DNA of 64,000 nucleotides from Salinispora oceanensis (GCF_000383575.1 NZ_KB911579.1:4008617-4072616); one strand, 5' to 3'; positions 15,891-25,067 are shown, counted from the first letter of the stretch. Notes: generated from the letters alone by a model not told the origin. Numbers and translations are program-made.

Positions 15891-16811
15891 GTGCCCGATA
15901 CCCAGACTTCGAATACTTCCGCCAACGCCCCGGTCACCGGTACCCCGCACGTGAAGCGGGGAATGGCCGAGATGCTCAAGGGCGGTGTGATCATGGACGT
16001 GGTCACCGCGGAGCAGGCCAAGATCGCCGAGGATGCCGGTGCGGTCGCGGTGATGGCCCTGGAGCGGGTCCCCTCGGACATCCGGGCCCAGGGCGGGGTC
16101 TCCCGGATGAGCGATCCGGACATGATCGACAGCATCATGGACGTGGTTTCGATCCCGGTCATGGCCAAGGCCCGGATCGGTCACTTCGTGGAGGCGCAGA
16201 TCCTCCAGTCGCTCGGTGTCGACTACGTTGACGAGTCGGAGGTGCTGACTCCGGCCGACTATGCGCACCACATTGACAAGTGGGCCTTCACGGTGCCGTT
16301 CGTCTGTGGCGCGACCAATCTGGGCGAGGCGCTGCGGCGGATCACCGAAGGCGCGGCCATGATCCGGTCGAAGGGCGAGGCCGGCACCGGCGACGTCTCC
16401 AACGCCACCACCCACATGCGGGGGATCCGCACCGAGATCCGCCGGCTCCAGTCCCTGCCCACCGATGAGCTCTACGTGGCTGCCAAGGAGCTTCAGGCCC
16501 CGTACGAACTGGTCAAGGAGATCGCCGAGACGGGCAAGCTACCGGTGGTGCTCTTCACCGCCGGTGGTATCGCCACCCCGGCCGACGCCGCCATGATGAT
16601 GCAGCTCGGCGCCGAGGGGGTCTTCGTCGGCTCCGGCATCTTCAAGTCCGACAACCCGGCCCAGCGGGCCGCCGCCATCGTCAAGGCCACCACCTTCCAT
16701 GACGACCCGGAGACGCTGGCCAAGGTCTCCCGTGGGCTCGGCGAGGCCATGGTCGGCATCAACGCCGGCACCCTTTCGCAGTCGGACCGCCTGGCCGAGC
16801 GCGGCTGGTGA
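15891..16811 (+). CDS. pdxS: Pyridoxal 5'-phosphate synthase, PdxS subunit
   Basis: A 306-residue TIM-barrel lyase that makes pyridoxal phosphate from ribose 5-phosphate, glyceraldehyde 3-phosphate and ammonia. Catalytic lysines are visible in MAKARIGHFVEAQ and in the early segment KGGVIMDV; the phosphate loop is GEAGTGDVSNATTHMR. It forms a 12-mer core joined by PdxT, which is encoded 73 bp downstream. GTG start, normal length. Confidence 0.98.
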   Translation: MPDTQTSNTSANAPVTGTPHVKRGMAEMLKGGVIMDVVTAEQAKIAEDAGAVAVMALERVPSDIRAQGGVSRMSDPDMIDSIMDVVSIPVMAKARIGHFVEAQILQSLGVDYVDESEVLTPADYAHHIDKWAFTVPFVCGATNLGEALRRITEGAAMIRSKGEAGTGDVSNATTHMRGIRTEIRRLQSLPTDELYVAAKELQAPYELVKEIAETGKLPVVLFTAGGIATPADAAMMMQLGAEGVFVGSGIFKSDNPAQRAAAIVKATTFHDDPETLAKVSRGLGEAMVGINAGTLSQSDRLAERGW

Positions 16812-16884
16812 GGGGAGTGCGGCCCCGGTCAACGCCGGCGGTCCGGCAGCCGGGGCTACTCGCCACCCTCCGGAAGGAGCGAAC

Positions 16885-17490
16885 ATGACGGCACCCGTCA
16901 TCGGGGTGCTCGCTCTGCAGGGTGATGTCCGGGAGCACACGGCAGCCCTGGCGGCGGCGGGTGCGCACGCCCGCCCGATCCGCCGCCCCACGGAGCTGGA
17001 GACGGTTGACGGGCTGATCATCCCGGGGGGCGAGTCCACCACGATCAGTAAGCTGACCGACCTCTTCGAGCTGCGGGAGCCGATCGACAAGCGGATCGCC
17101 GACGGCATGCCCGTCTACGGCTCCTGCGCCGGCATGATCATGTTGGCGAGTGAGGTCCTTGACGGCCGTGCCGACCAGCGCGGCTTCGCCGGCATCGAGA
17201 TGACCGTTCGACGCAACGCGTTCGGGCGGCAGGTCGCCTCGTTCGAGGCGCCGGTGAACCTGGACGGCATCGACGGCGGCCCGCTCCACGCGCTGTTCAT
17301 CCGGGCACCCTGGGTCGAGCACGTGGGCCGGGGCGTCGAGGTGCTCGGCACGGTGACCGAGGGCCCGGCGGCGGGTCGGATCGTCGCGGTCCGTCAGGAA
17401 AACCTGCTGGCGACCGCGTTCCATCCCGAGCTGACCGGCGACCGACGTCTGCACGCGTACTTCGCGGACCTGGTCCGCGCCGCGATCTGA
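16885..17490 (+). CDS. pdxT: Pyridoxal 5'-phosphate synthase, glutaminase subunit PdxT
   Basis: A 201-residue class I glutamine amidotransferase supplying ammonia to PdxS. The triad is visible: nucleophile Cys in YGSCAGMIML and His/Glu in FHPELTGD; the oxyanion-strand motif is IIPGGESTTISKL. The ATG at 16885 follows GGAAGGAG by 7 nt. Same operon as pdxS. A strong hairpin follows at 17519-17554. Confidence 0.98.
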   Translation: MTAPVIGVLALQGDVREHTAALAAAGAHARPIRRPTELETVDGLIIPGGESTTISKLTDLFELREPIDKRIADGMPVYGSCAGMIMLASEVLDGRADQRGFAGIEMTVRRNAFGRQVASFEAPVNLDGIDGGPLHALFIRAPWVEHVGRGVEVLGTVTEGPAAGRIVAVRQENLLATAFHPELTGDRRLHAYFADLVRAAI

Positions 17491-17518
17491 GCGGCCACCG
17501 GGTCGGGTCGGGCGAGCC

Positions 17519-17554
17519 CCGCCGGGTCGTGCCACCCACGGCGCGACCCGGCGG
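17519..17554 (+). terminator. Terminator-like hairpin after pdxT
   Basis: A perfect 11-bp stem CCGCCGGGTCG/CGACCCGGCGG (17519-17529 with 17544-17554) enclosing a smaller GCC/GGC pairing. No T run. Confidence 0.6.
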
Positions 17555-17591
17555 TGCCGTGCGGCGCTGACGCATGCCTGCGGGCCACCGG

Positions 17592-17597
17592 TAGGAT
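17592..17597 (+). promoter_or_regulatory. -10-like box upstream of yebC
   Basis: TAGGAT, giving a leader of about 127 nt before the yebC start. The leader contains no clear open frame. Confidence 0.35.
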
Positions 17598-17730
17598 TGC
17601 CGGGATTCGGCAGGGCCAGCTCTCCGCCGCGGCTTCCACCAGAGCCGGCCGGCACCCTCCGCGTACGTCGGCGGGAGCGGGCGAGTGCGGTGCGGTCGAT
17701 GCAGACGGCGGGTAGCAACGGAGGTAGCGG

Positions 17731-18480
17731 ATGTCCGGCCACTCAAAGTGGGCGACGACCAAGCACAAGAAGGCGGTCATCGACGCCAAGCGCGGCAAGA
17801 TGTTCGCCAAGCTGATCAAGAACGTCGAGGTCGCGGCGCGTACCGGCGGTGGTGATCCGGCTGGTAACCCGACGCTCTACGACGCGATCCAGAAGGCCAA
17901 GAAGAGCTCGGTCCCGAACGACAACATCGACCGTGCGGTCAAGCGGGGCTCCGGCCTCGAGTCCGGTGGCGCCGACTACCAGACGGTCATGTACGAGGGC
18001 TATGGGCCTAGTGGCGTCGCGCTGCTGATCGAGTGTCTGACCGACAACCGGAACCGCGCCGCCACCGAGGTGCGGACCGCCCTGACCCGTAACGGCGGCT
18101 CGTTCGCCGATGCCGGCTCGGTGTCGTACCTGTTCAACCGCAAGGGCGTGGTGATCGTGGCCAAGGCCGGCACCACCGAGGACGACGTGATGCTGGCCGT
18201 CCTGGACGCGGGCGCCGAAGAGGTCAACGACCTGGGTGAGGCGTTCGAGGTGCTCTCCGAGCCGGGTGACCTGGTCGCGGTGCGTACCGCGTTGCAGGAC
18301 GCCGGCATCGAGTACGAGTCGGCGGAATCTTCGCTCGTCCCGAGCATGAGCGTCCCGGTGGACGAGGAGGGCGCTCGGAAGGTTCTCAAGCTGATTGATG
18401 TGCTGGAGGACTGCGACGACGTGCAGAACGTCTTCGCGAACTTCGACGCCTCCGACGAACTGCTCGCGCGACTCGGCTGA
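17731..18480 (+). CDS. YebC/PmpR family protein
   Basis: A 249-residue protein with the invariant start MSGHSKWATTKHKKAVIDAK and the segment YEGYGPSGVALLIE. The family was long annotated as a DNA-binding transcriptional regulator (PmpR); recent work links YebC-type proteins to translation through polyproline stretches. Both readings are possible. Placement after pdxST and, in Streptomyces, before ruvC is conserved; here about 20 kb separates it from ruvC. Normal length. Confidence 0.95.
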   Translation: MSGHSKWATTKHKKAVIDAKRGKMFAKLIKNVEVAARTGGGDPAGNPTLYDAIQKAKKSSVPNDNIDRAVKRGSGLESGGADYQTVMYEGYGPSGVALLIECLTDNRNRAATEVRTALTRNGGSFADAGSVSYLFNRKGVVIVAKAGTTEDDVMLAVLDAGAEEVNDLGEAFEVLSEPGDLVAVRTALQDAGIEYESAESSLVPSMSVPVDEEGARKVLKLIDVLEDCDDVQNVFANFDASDELLARLG

Positions 18481-18494
18481 CCGCCGTTGGTCGG

Positions 18495-18542
18495 GCGCAC
18501 CCCGTGGATCCGGCCCGAGCCGGATCCACGGGGTGCGCTTTT
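18495..18542. terminator. Strong intrinsic terminator between yebC and ABC permease gene
   Basis: A perfect 20-bp stem (18495-18514 with 18519-18538) with a 4-nt loop CCGA, followed by TTTT. It lies between convergent genes and can act for the forward strand at least. The best terminator in the window. Confidence 0.9.
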
Positions 18543-18553
18543 CGGGGTGAGAT

Positions 18554-19615
18554 TCAGTCCACTGTCTCTCGTTCCCGCCAGGCCGTCCGGAGTGAGGTGT
18601 TGCCGTTGGTCCGCAGCAGCGACCCCTCGTACACCCGGGCACCGGCGGCCAGGACCGCGAGCGCGGTGACCAGGAGCAGGGCCAGGGACAGGGGAGGTTC
18701 CCAACCAGCGGCGTCCCCGGTGAACAGCCGGAGCGGCATCGCGGTCGGCGCCGAGAACGGCACGTAGGACAGCACCTGCATGGCGAATGCGTTGTCGCTG
18801 AGGAAGATCACCCCGAAGAACGGGATCATCACCACCAACTGGACCGGCATGGCCACCGTGCCGATGTCTTCCAGTCGGCTGACCAGGGCTCCCGCCGCCG
18901 CCCAGAGCGCGGCGATCAGGACGAAGCCGAGCAGGAAGTACGGCAGGAACCAACCGATCGCTGGCCCGAGAAGGTTCAGCAGCTCGCTGTCACCGAAGAG
19001 TCGCAGGCCCACGACCGCGACGAGCGCCACCAGCGCGATCTGACCCAGGGCCAGCAGGGTGCCGGCGATCATCTTGCCGAGGAGCAGGGCTCGTACCGAC
19101 ACGGCGGCCACCAGGATCTCGACGATCCGGGTCTGCTTCTCCTCGATGATGCTCTGTGCGATCTGTACGCCGAAGGTCTGGGACGTGAGGAGAAAAACGA
19201 ACGCGAAGATGAACGGCACCAGGGCAGCCCCCGGTGGTTCCGCCGGGGTGGGGTTCAGCAACCGTACCGGCGGTTCGACGCTGAGCGCCGCCACCACGTC
19301 GGCGGGGGCCTCCTCCCGGGCGAGGACCGTTGGCCCGGCGACCACCGCCGCGTCGGTGTCGCCGTCCCGAACCGCCCGTTCGGCGGCGGCGTCGTCGGGT
19401 ACCTCGCGGACCTCGAGTCCGGCGGCGCGCAGTTCGGCCGAGACCGCCGGGGTAGCGGCCACCGTGGACGGGCCGCCCGACAGTAGCGACGGCAGCGTCG
19501 TCGCGGCGGCGGCGATGAGTAAAAAGATCAGCGTACTGAGGAGAAAGGTGCGGTCGCGCAGCTTGGCCCGAACTTCACGGGCCGCGACCAACCGGGTGGC
19601 GGCGAGGGTGTTCAC
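18554..19615 (-). CDS. ABC-2 type transporter permease (NatB-like)
   Basis: A 353-residue membrane protein. An N-terminal helix after REVRAKLRDRTFLLSTL is followed by an extracellular domain of about 100 residues and then five or six helices. The segment SIIEEKQTRIVEILVAAV is characteristic of NatB/ABC-2 exporter permeases. It pairs with the ATPase encoded upstream, whose stop overlaps the GTG start (GTGA). Exported substrate unknown; sodium or a peptide/antibiotic are possibilities for the family. Confidence 0.9.
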   Translation of the reverse strand: MNTLAATRLVAAREVRAKLRDRTFLLSTLIFLLIAAAATTLPSLLSGGPSTVAATPAVSAELRAAGLEVREVPDDAAAERAVRDGDTDAAVVAGPTVLAREEAPADVVAALSVEPPVRLLNPTPAEPPGAALVPFIFAFVFLLTSQTFGVQIAQSIIEEKQTRIVEILVAAVSVRALLLGKMIAGTLLALGQIALVALVAVVGLRLFGDSELLNLLGPAIGWFLPYFLLGFVLIAALWAAAGALVSRLEDIGTVAMPVQLVVMIPFFGVIFLSDNAFAMQVLSYVPFSAPTAMPLRLFTGDAAGWEPPLSLALLLVTALAVLAAGARVYEGSLLRTNGNTSLRTAWRERETVD

Positions 19616-20505
19616 AGGGCGACCTCTCGGAAGATCTCGGCCAGCGACGGGACAACGGGTCGGAACTCGCGGACGGGCCCACGGGCGAGCGCGGCGTGGA
19701 GTACTGGTTGCTCATCCGCCCCTCGGGGCAACTCGAACACGGCGCGGGCGCCCTCGAGCTCGACCAGGGTCACGCCCGGGTGGTCGCGTAGCCAGCCGGC
19801 GTCGTTCTCCACCACCAGTTCGTAGCGGGGCGCGGTGTGCGTGGCCCGTAGCTGCGTCCGGCTGCCGGCGGCGCGGATCGTCCCCGCGCTGATGATCACC
19901 AGGTCGTCGCAGAGCCGCTCTACCACGTCCAACTGGTGGCTGGAGAAGAGCACCGGTACCCCCGCGGCGGCCCGTTCCTTCAGCACGTCAACGACCGTGT
20001 CCACGGCCAGTGGGTCGAGGCCGGAGAAGGGCTCGTCGAGCACCAGCACCTCGGGGTCGGGGACCAGTGCGGCGACGATCTGGGCACGTTGCTGGTTGCC
20101 CAGCGACAGCTTCTCCAGCAGGTCGTTGCCGCGGTCGGCGAGACCGACCCGTTCCAGCAACGTATCGGTGTTGCGCGCCGCCGCCGGCGCGGTCATCCCG
20201 TGTAACCGGGCCAGGTAGATGAGCTGTTCCCGGACCGCCATCTTCGGGTACAGGCCGCGTTCTTCCGGCATGTACCCGAAGCGCCGACGGACCGCCCGGG
20301 TCAGTGGCGCTCCCCGCCAGGTCACCTGGCCGGCGTCGGCGGCGAGTACGCCGAGGATGATGCGCATCGTGGTGGTCTTGCCGGCACCGTTGCCGCCGAC
20401 GAAGCCGGTCATCCGACCGGCCTCCGCGTCGAAGGACACATTCTGGAGCACGCGTCGGCCACCGAAGCTGCGGTCAACGCCGTCGAGTCGGAGCATGTTC
20501 GTCAC
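19612..20505 (-). CDS. ABC transporter ATP-binding protein (NatA-like)
   Basis: A 297-residue ATPase: Walker A GGNGAGKTT, signature LSLGNQQR, Walker B VLVLDEPFSGLDP, and switch His in SSHQLDVVE. Signature Q/N residues match the NatA/CcmA-like exporter group. The C-terminal 80 residues form an extra domain seen in these ATPases. The GTG at 20505 is supported by a -10 box (TAGCGT) exactly 7 nt upstream, so the pair can be transcribed separately from the two-component genes that lie 81 bp upstream on the same strand. Confidence 0.93.
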   Translation of the reverse strand: MTNMLRLDGVDRSFGGRRVLQNVSFDAEAGRMTGFVGGNGAGKTTTMRIILGVLAADAGQVTWRGAPLTRAVRRRFGYMPEERGLYPKMAVREQLIYLARLHGMTAPAAARNTDTLLERVGLADRGNDLLEKLSLGNQQRAQIVAALVPDPEVLVLDEPFSGLDPLAVDTVVDVLKERAAAGVPVLFSSHQLDVVERLCDDLVIISAGTIRAAGSRTQLRATHTAPRYELVVENDAGWLRDHPGVTLVELEGARAVFELPRGADEQPVLHAALARGPVREFRPVVPSLAEIFREVAL

Positions 20506-20512
20506 GCTGGCA

Positions 20513-20518
20513 ACGCTA
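20513..20518 (-). promoter_or_regulatory. -10-like box placed for a leaderless mRNA (ABC ATPase)
   Basis: On the reverse strand TAGCGT is followed by 7 nt and the GTG start of the ABC ATPase gene. Confidence 0.45.
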
Positions 20519-20586
20519 GATCACCTCGCGCCCCGCTCCGTCCCCCCGCAGGTGGACGACCCGCTCCACCCCGCGACGGAGGCGGC

Positions 20587-21279
20587 TCACCTCCCCGGCC
20601 GCACCACCCCGTGCTCGTACGCGAAGACCACCGCCTGCACCCGGTCCCGCAGGCCGAGTTTGGCCAGCACCCGGCTGACATGGGTCTTCACGGTCGCCTC
20701 GCCGAGCCGGAGGGTGGCCGCGATCTCGGCGTTGCTCGCCCCGGAGGCGACCAGAACCAGTACCTCGTGCTCGCGTGGCGTGAGGTCCGGCAGCACCCCG
20801 GCTGCCGTCGTTGCTTCGCCGCCCGGCCTGGCGAAGGCGGCGATCACTCGCCGGGTGAGTTCGGGGGCGATGAGGCCATCGCCGCGGGCGACCACCCGGA
20901 TCGCCGCTACGAGCGCCTCCGGCGTGCCGTTCTTCAGCAGGAATCCACTGGCTCCGGCGCGCAGCGCGGCGAACAGATAGTCGTCCCGGTCGAAGGTGGT
21001 GAGGATCAACACCGCCGGAGCGTGCGGTCGGCCTACGTCCCCGACGATCCGTCGGGTCGCCTCCAGCCCGTCGACCCGGGGCATCTCCACGTCCATCAGG
21101 ACCACGTCCGGGCGGAGCGCCCCGGCCATGCTCACCGCCCGCTCGCCGTCCGCGGCCTCCCCGACGACGTGGATGTCGTCCTCCACCTCGAGGATGACCC
21201 GGAACCCGGTACGCACGAGGTGGTGGTCGTCGGCGAGCAGGATCCGGATGGCCCGGCTGGTCGCCGGCGCGGCGGTCAC
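20587..21279 (-). CDS. NarL/LuxR-family response regulator
   Basis: A 230-residue regulator. Receiver: LLADDHHLVRTG, phospho-Asp in VVLMDVEMPRVDG, Lys in FLLKNGTPE. C-terminal LuxR-type helix-turn-helix: LTPREHEVLVLVASGASNAE followed by TVKTHVSRVLAKLGLRDRVQ. Overlaps the kinase stop by 4 bases. The ABC exporter downstream is a plausible target (inference from position). Confidence 0.94.
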   Translation of the reverse strand: MTAAPATSRAIRILLADDHHLVRTGFRVILEVEDDIHVVGEAADGERAVSMAGALRPDVVLMDVEMPRVDGLEATRRIVGDVGRPHAPAVLILTTFDRDDYLFAALRAGASGFLLKNGTPEALVAAIRVVARGDGLIAPELTRRVIAAFARPGGEATTAAGVLPDLTPREHEVLVLVASGASNAEIAATLRLGEATVKTHVSRVLAKLGLRDRVQAVVFAYEHGVVRPGR

Positions 21280-22568
21280 GTCGCCTGCCGCTCGGTCAGC
21301 GACAGCGGGAAGCGGGCCCGGACCCGCCAGCCGCCGACGGCGCGAGGGCCGATCTCCAGCGTGCCCCCATGGGTGGCGACCCGCTCGCGCATACCGACCA
21401 GGCCCACCCCGTCCGCATTCGTCGTGCCGCTGCCGCGGCCGTCGTCGGTCACGTCCACCTCCACCTCGTGCGCCAGGTAGCGGATCCGTACCTCCAGTGT
21501 GGTCGCCGCCGCGGCGTGTTTGAGCGTGTTCGTCACTGCTTCCTGCACGATCCGGTACGTCGCCTGGGAGATCGACTCCGGGATCGGCACCGGCTCGCCG
21601 TACACCCCCAGCGTGGCTCCCAGCCCGGTCTCGCGCGCCCGCTCGACCACGGCGGCGACCCGGCTGATCCCGGGAGGCGGTTCGATGGTGTCCGGCTCGT
21701 GGTCGCGGGCCCGTAGGACGCCGAGCATCCGGCGTAGCTCGTCCACCGCCGTGCGGGCCGACTCCTCGACCGCGGCCAGTGCGGTGCGGGCCTTGGCCGG
21801 ATCCCGGTCGAGGATCCGGCGGCAGGCGGCAGCCTGCACCCCCATCACCGAGACGTGGTGGGCGACGACGTCGTGCAGTTCCCGGGCGATCCGCACCCGC
21901 TCCCCGACCACGGCGTGCGCTCTGACTTCGGCCTGTGACCGGCGTAGCTCATCGGCCTGCGCCTGGAGTTCGTGCTCCCGTCGGGCGGCCAGCCAGGCGA
22001 TCTCACCGAAGAAGTAGGCGAACCCGAAGAACAGGATGTTGAAGAGTGCGTCGGTGAGCACCGCGGCGATCAGCGGGGGGATCGGTCCCACGGCGTCGGC
22101 GAACACCTCGGGGGACGGGTCCGCCAGCACGCTGCCCAGATTGACCGAGTACCAGAAACCGATCCAACCGAACATGGCGGCGATCACGCCGATCCGAATC
22201 CGACGGGCCAGGCGGCGGTCCGGTCCCCAGGCGCCGAGGGTGTAGATGGCCGTGAACAGCACCCCCGTGGTGACCCGCGTCTCCGGCGCGGAGCGGGCTT
22301 GTGCCGCGACGAACGCGACCGAGATGACCAGCGTCGTCGCTACCGGGAATCGTCGCCGCCAGATCAGCGGTAGGCCCACCGCGACGGCCCAGAGCAGTTG
22401 TTCCGGGAACGACGGTGGCGGGCCGGGCAGGAACAGACCCGTGCCGCGGGTGAGGGTGAGGCTGGCTATCGCCAGCACGGTCACGGCCAGCCCCACAATG
22501 AGGTCCCGCCGTTGCTGCTCCGGGGTCGGCCCGGGCCGCCGCCAGTGCGTCCCCGCCGCGGTGTCCAT
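21276..22568 (-). CDS. NarL-type sensor histidine kinase
   Basis: A 430-residue kinase with four to six N-terminal membrane helices and no large extracellular domain, a HisKA_3 dimerisation domain with phospho-acceptor His (RIARELHDVVAHHVSVMGVQ), and a HATPase_c domain (DDGRGSG, GLVGMRERV). This is the DesK-like architecture that often senses membrane state or envelope-acting drugs. Together with the adjacent regulator and ABC exporter it resembles stress-sensing export modules. The signal is unknown. Confidence 0.93.
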   Translation of the reverse strand: MDTAAGTHWRRPGPTPEQQRRDLIVGLAVTVLAIASLTLTRGTGLFLPGPPPSFPEQLLWAVAVGLPLIWRRRFPVATTLVISVAFVAAQARSAPETRVTTGVLFTAIYTLGAWGPDRRLARRIRIGVIAAMFGWIGFWYSVNLGSVLADPSPEVFADAVGPIPPLIAAVLTDALFNILFFGFAYFFGEIAWLAARREHELQAQADELRRSQAEVRAHAVVGERVRIARELHDVVAHHVSVMGVQAAACRRILDRDPAKARTALAAVEESARTAVDELRRMLGVLRARDHEPDTIEPPPGISRVAAVVERARETGLGATLGVYGEPVPIPESISQATYRIVQEAVTNTLKHAAAATTLEVRIRYLAHEVEVDVTDDGRGSGTTNADGVGLVGMRERVATHGGTLEIGPRAVGGWRVRARFPLSLTERQAT

Positions 22569-23095
22569 CGGTCGATGATGTTATCTCGCCGGACCGACGC
22601 TGCTCCCGGCACGGGCCTGGTGTCGGGGCGGTCTCTCGGTGCGGCCCGCCGGAGGCGTGCCGACGGCCGGGGGAGTTTTCCGCTACAGTCGCAGTGGTTG
22701 ATGTGGAGGGTGGGCGCTGATGAGCGGCATCGAGCAGGGCAGGCCGAGCCCGGTGCTCGTTGTGCCCTCCGGCCCGCCGGCGCCTCGACCTACTCCGCCG
22801 GCGCCCCGCTGAGCGACGTTCCGTCGCCGGCGGGTGTCCGCGCCGGCAACCCTCCCGGCGGCTTGGCCGCTTCCGGCGGCTTGGCCGCTTCCGGCGGCTC
22901 GGCCCCTCCCGGCGGCTCGGCCCCTCCCGGCGGCTAGGTCGCTTCCGTCGGGCTCGGCCCCTTCCGGCGTCCAGGCCGCTTCGCGCCCGCCGCCTTTCCG
23001 CCTTCCCCGCGCGCACCCTGAGGTTATTCACCGCATCGACCCCGGGTCATTTCCTAACCCTGAGCAGCGCCATTCTGATTTGTGAGGGCATATCC
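22569..23095. other. Intergenic region before proS with degenerate 18-bp repeats
   Basis: Between the divergent kinase and proS genes. It holds the minisatellite at 22852-22959 and, beyond it, an unusually AT-rich stretch (about 23020-23095) that leads into proS and may carry its promoter. A possible 30-codon Pro-rich frame (22720-22812, start MSGIEQGRPSP) follows a TACAGT box at 22684-22689 but has no family support. Confidence 0.5.
22852..22959 (+). repeat. Minisatellite, about six copies of an 18-bp unit
   Basis: Five adjacent 18-bp units at 22852, 22870, 22888, 22906 and 22924, consensus CTYCCGGCGGCTNGGCCS, then a sixth imperfect copy from 22942. Units differ at a few positions. Because the unit is a multiple of 3, all frames through it stay open and give artificial Arg-, Gly/Ala- or Pro-rich reading frames. 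Confidence 0.85.
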
Positions 23096-24883
23096 ATGAA
23101 AATGTCGACCATGTTCGGCGCTACCCTGCACACCGCGCCGGGACGTTCCGAGTCCGAGGGACACCAACTGCTCCAGCGAGCCGCCATGCTCCGGCAGGTG
23201 GGGCAGGGCATCTTCGCCTATCTTCCGCTCGGTTGGCGCACCATCCGCAAGATCGAGGCCGTGCTGCGCGCGGAGCTGGAGCGGGTCGGGGGACAGGAGG
23301 TCTCGATGCCGGTGGTGAATCCGGCGGAGCTGTGGAAGCAGTCCGGTCGATACTTCACGATCGGCCCGGAGCTGGCTCGCTTTCGGGATCGCCGCGGCCG
23401 GGACCTGGTGCTGGCGATGACCCACGAGGAGTTGGTGACGTTCCTCGGCCGGTCGGAGATCGAGTCCTACCGTCAGCTGCCGCGGCTGGTGTTTCAGCTC
23501 CAGACGAAGTTCCGGGACGACCCGCGTCCGCGGGCCGGTCTGATCCGGGTACGGGAGTTCGTCATGAAGGACGCGTACAGCTTCGATGCGGACGCGGCGG
23601 GGCTGGCGGCGCGGTACCGGACCCAGTACCAGGCGTACTTCAACATCTTCCGGCGGTGCGGGCTGCCGGTCGCGGCGGTCGGCTCCGACGTGGGCATGAT
23701 GGGCGGCAGCCTGGCCCACGAGTTCGTCTACCTCACCCCGATCGGCGAGGACACGCTGCTGATCTGCGACTCCTGTGGCTTCGCCGCCAACCGGGAGGCC
23801 GCCACCTTCGGCAAGCCGGCGCCGGCCACCGCGCCGCGGGCGGAGATGGCGGAGATCGCCACCCCGGGGGCCACCACCATCGAGGCGCTGACGGCGGCGC
23901 TGGGCGTGCCGGCGGCCGAGACCGCCAAGGCGATCTTCCTGGCCGCGTCGCGGGAGGAGCGCGACCAGACGGTCCGCACCGAGTTCATCCTGGCGGTCGT
24001 CCGGGGTGACATGGAGGCGAACGAGACCAAGATCGGCAACCTGGTGCAGGCGGCGGAGCTGCGTCCGATGACCGAGGAGGAGATCGCCAAGATCGGCGCA
24101 GTGGCCGGTTACGGCTCGCCGGTCGGGGTAACGGGCGTGACCGTCGTCGTTGACGAGCTGGTCGCCGCGTCCACGAACCTGGTCGCGGGCGCCAACCGGG
24201 AGGGCCTGCACCTGCGTAACGTCAACGTGGGGCGGGACTTCGTCGCCGATCACGTCGGCGACATCACCGCCGCCCGCGCCGGTGACGCCTGCGCGGAGTG
24301 CGGCAGCGAACTGCGGACCGCCCGTGGGGTCGAGGTAGGGCAGATCTTCCAGCTCGGCACCCGCTACTCGACCGCCCTCGGTGCGGAGTACCTCGACGCC
24401 GACGGCCAGCGTAAGCCGGTGACCATGGGCTGCTACGGGATTGGCGTGGGGCGGTTGCTCGCCTGCCTCGCGGAGGAGCACCGAGACGACCGGGGACTGC
24501 GGCTCCCGGTCACCATCGCGCCGTACCAGGTGCACCTCACCCTCCTCGACGACCTGGCGTCCGCCGCCGGTGGGCTGGCCCGGCGGGTCTACGACGAGCT
24601 CTGGGCGGCCGGAGTGGAGGTGCTCTTTGACGACCGGGCCGAGCGGGCCGGCGTCAAGTTCGCCGACGCGGACGTGATCGGTCTGCCGCTGCGGCTCACC
24701 ATCGGTCGGCGTAGCGTCGCCGACGGCGCGGCCGAGGTAAGGGACCGGGTGACCGGGGTCACGACGCAGGTGCCCTTCGCCGAGGTGGTGGCCGAGCTGG
24801 TCCGGCGGATCGCCGCCCTGCGGGCCGACGTCGAGGCGACGGTGGTCCCGGTGGAGCTGCCGGCCGAGGTGTTCGCGGATTGA
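23096..24883 (+). CDS. proS: Prolyl-tRNA synthetase (bacterial type, with editing domain)
   Basis: A 595-residue class II synthetase. Seen: motif 2 region FQLQTKFRDDPRPRAGLIRV with REFVMKDAYSFD, a YbaK-like editing insertion at about residues 220-390 (AETAKAIFLAA, GDMEANETKIGNL), motif 3 GCYGIGVGRLLACLAEEH, and a C-terminal anticodon-binding domain (VEVLFDDRAERAGVKFADAD). The ATG at 23096 follows GAGGG and matches the usual start (KMSTMFGATL). In many Actinobacteria proS lies near rimP-nusA, so its place beside dnaE is unusual; a second copy elsewhere cannot be judged. Confidence 0.96.
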   Translation: MKMSTMFGATLHTAPGRSESEGHQLLQRAAMLRQVGQGIFAYLPLGWRTIRKIEAVLRAELERVGGQEVSMPVVNPAELWKQSGRYFTIGPELARFRDRRGRDLVLAMTHEELVTFLGRSEIESYRQLPRLVFQLQTKFRDDPRPRAGLIRVREFVMKDAYSFDADAAGLAARYRTQYQAYFNIFRRCGLPVAAVGSDVGMMGGSLAHEFVYLTPIGEDTLLICDSCGFAANREAATFGKPAPATAPRAEMAEIATPGATTIEALTAALGVPAAETAKAIFLAASREERDQTVRTEFILAVVRGDMEANETKIGNLVQAAELRPMTEEEIAKIGAVAGYGSPVGVTGVTVVVDELVAASTNLVAGANREGLHLRNVNVGRDFVADHVGDITAARAGDACAECGSELRTARGVEVGQIFQLGTRYSTALGAEYLDADGQRKPVTMGCYGIGVGRLLACLAEEHRDDRGLRLPVTIAPYQVHLTLLDDLASAAGGLARRVYDELWAAGVEVLFDDRAERAGVKFADADVIGLPLRLTIGRRSVADGAAEVRDRVTGVTTQVPFAEVVAELVRRIAALRADVEATVVPVELPAEVFAD

Positions 24884-25012
24884 TCCCGCGCCGGCGGATC
24901 CGGCGGTGTCGGCCTGGCTCCGGGGCGGCACCGCCGGGGTGCTTTTTCCGGCGCCCCGGCGCCGGGCCGGGCGCCCCGCGCGGCTCGCTGGAGGTGTGTC
25001 AGCGGCCGGGGA

Positions 25013-25018
25013 TAGGGT
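25013..25018 (+). promoter_or_regulatory. -10-like box upstream of dnaE
   Basis: TAGGGT, about 50 nt before the preferred dnaE start. Confidence 0.35.
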
Positions 25019-25067
25019 GGGCCGACCGTTCTTCTCACCACCCATGAAGCGACCCGGGGGGCCACGC

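Noticed and set aside
22720..22812. Possible 30-codon Pro-rich peptide gene before proS
   Set aside because: It has a -10-like box and a weak ribosome binding site but no family similarity; too short and too low in complexity to support.
22760..23095. Long N-terminal extension of ProS through the 18-bp repeats
   Set aside because: The extension is Arg/Pro repeat sequence produced by the minisatellite; family similarity and a ribosome binding site place the start at 23096.
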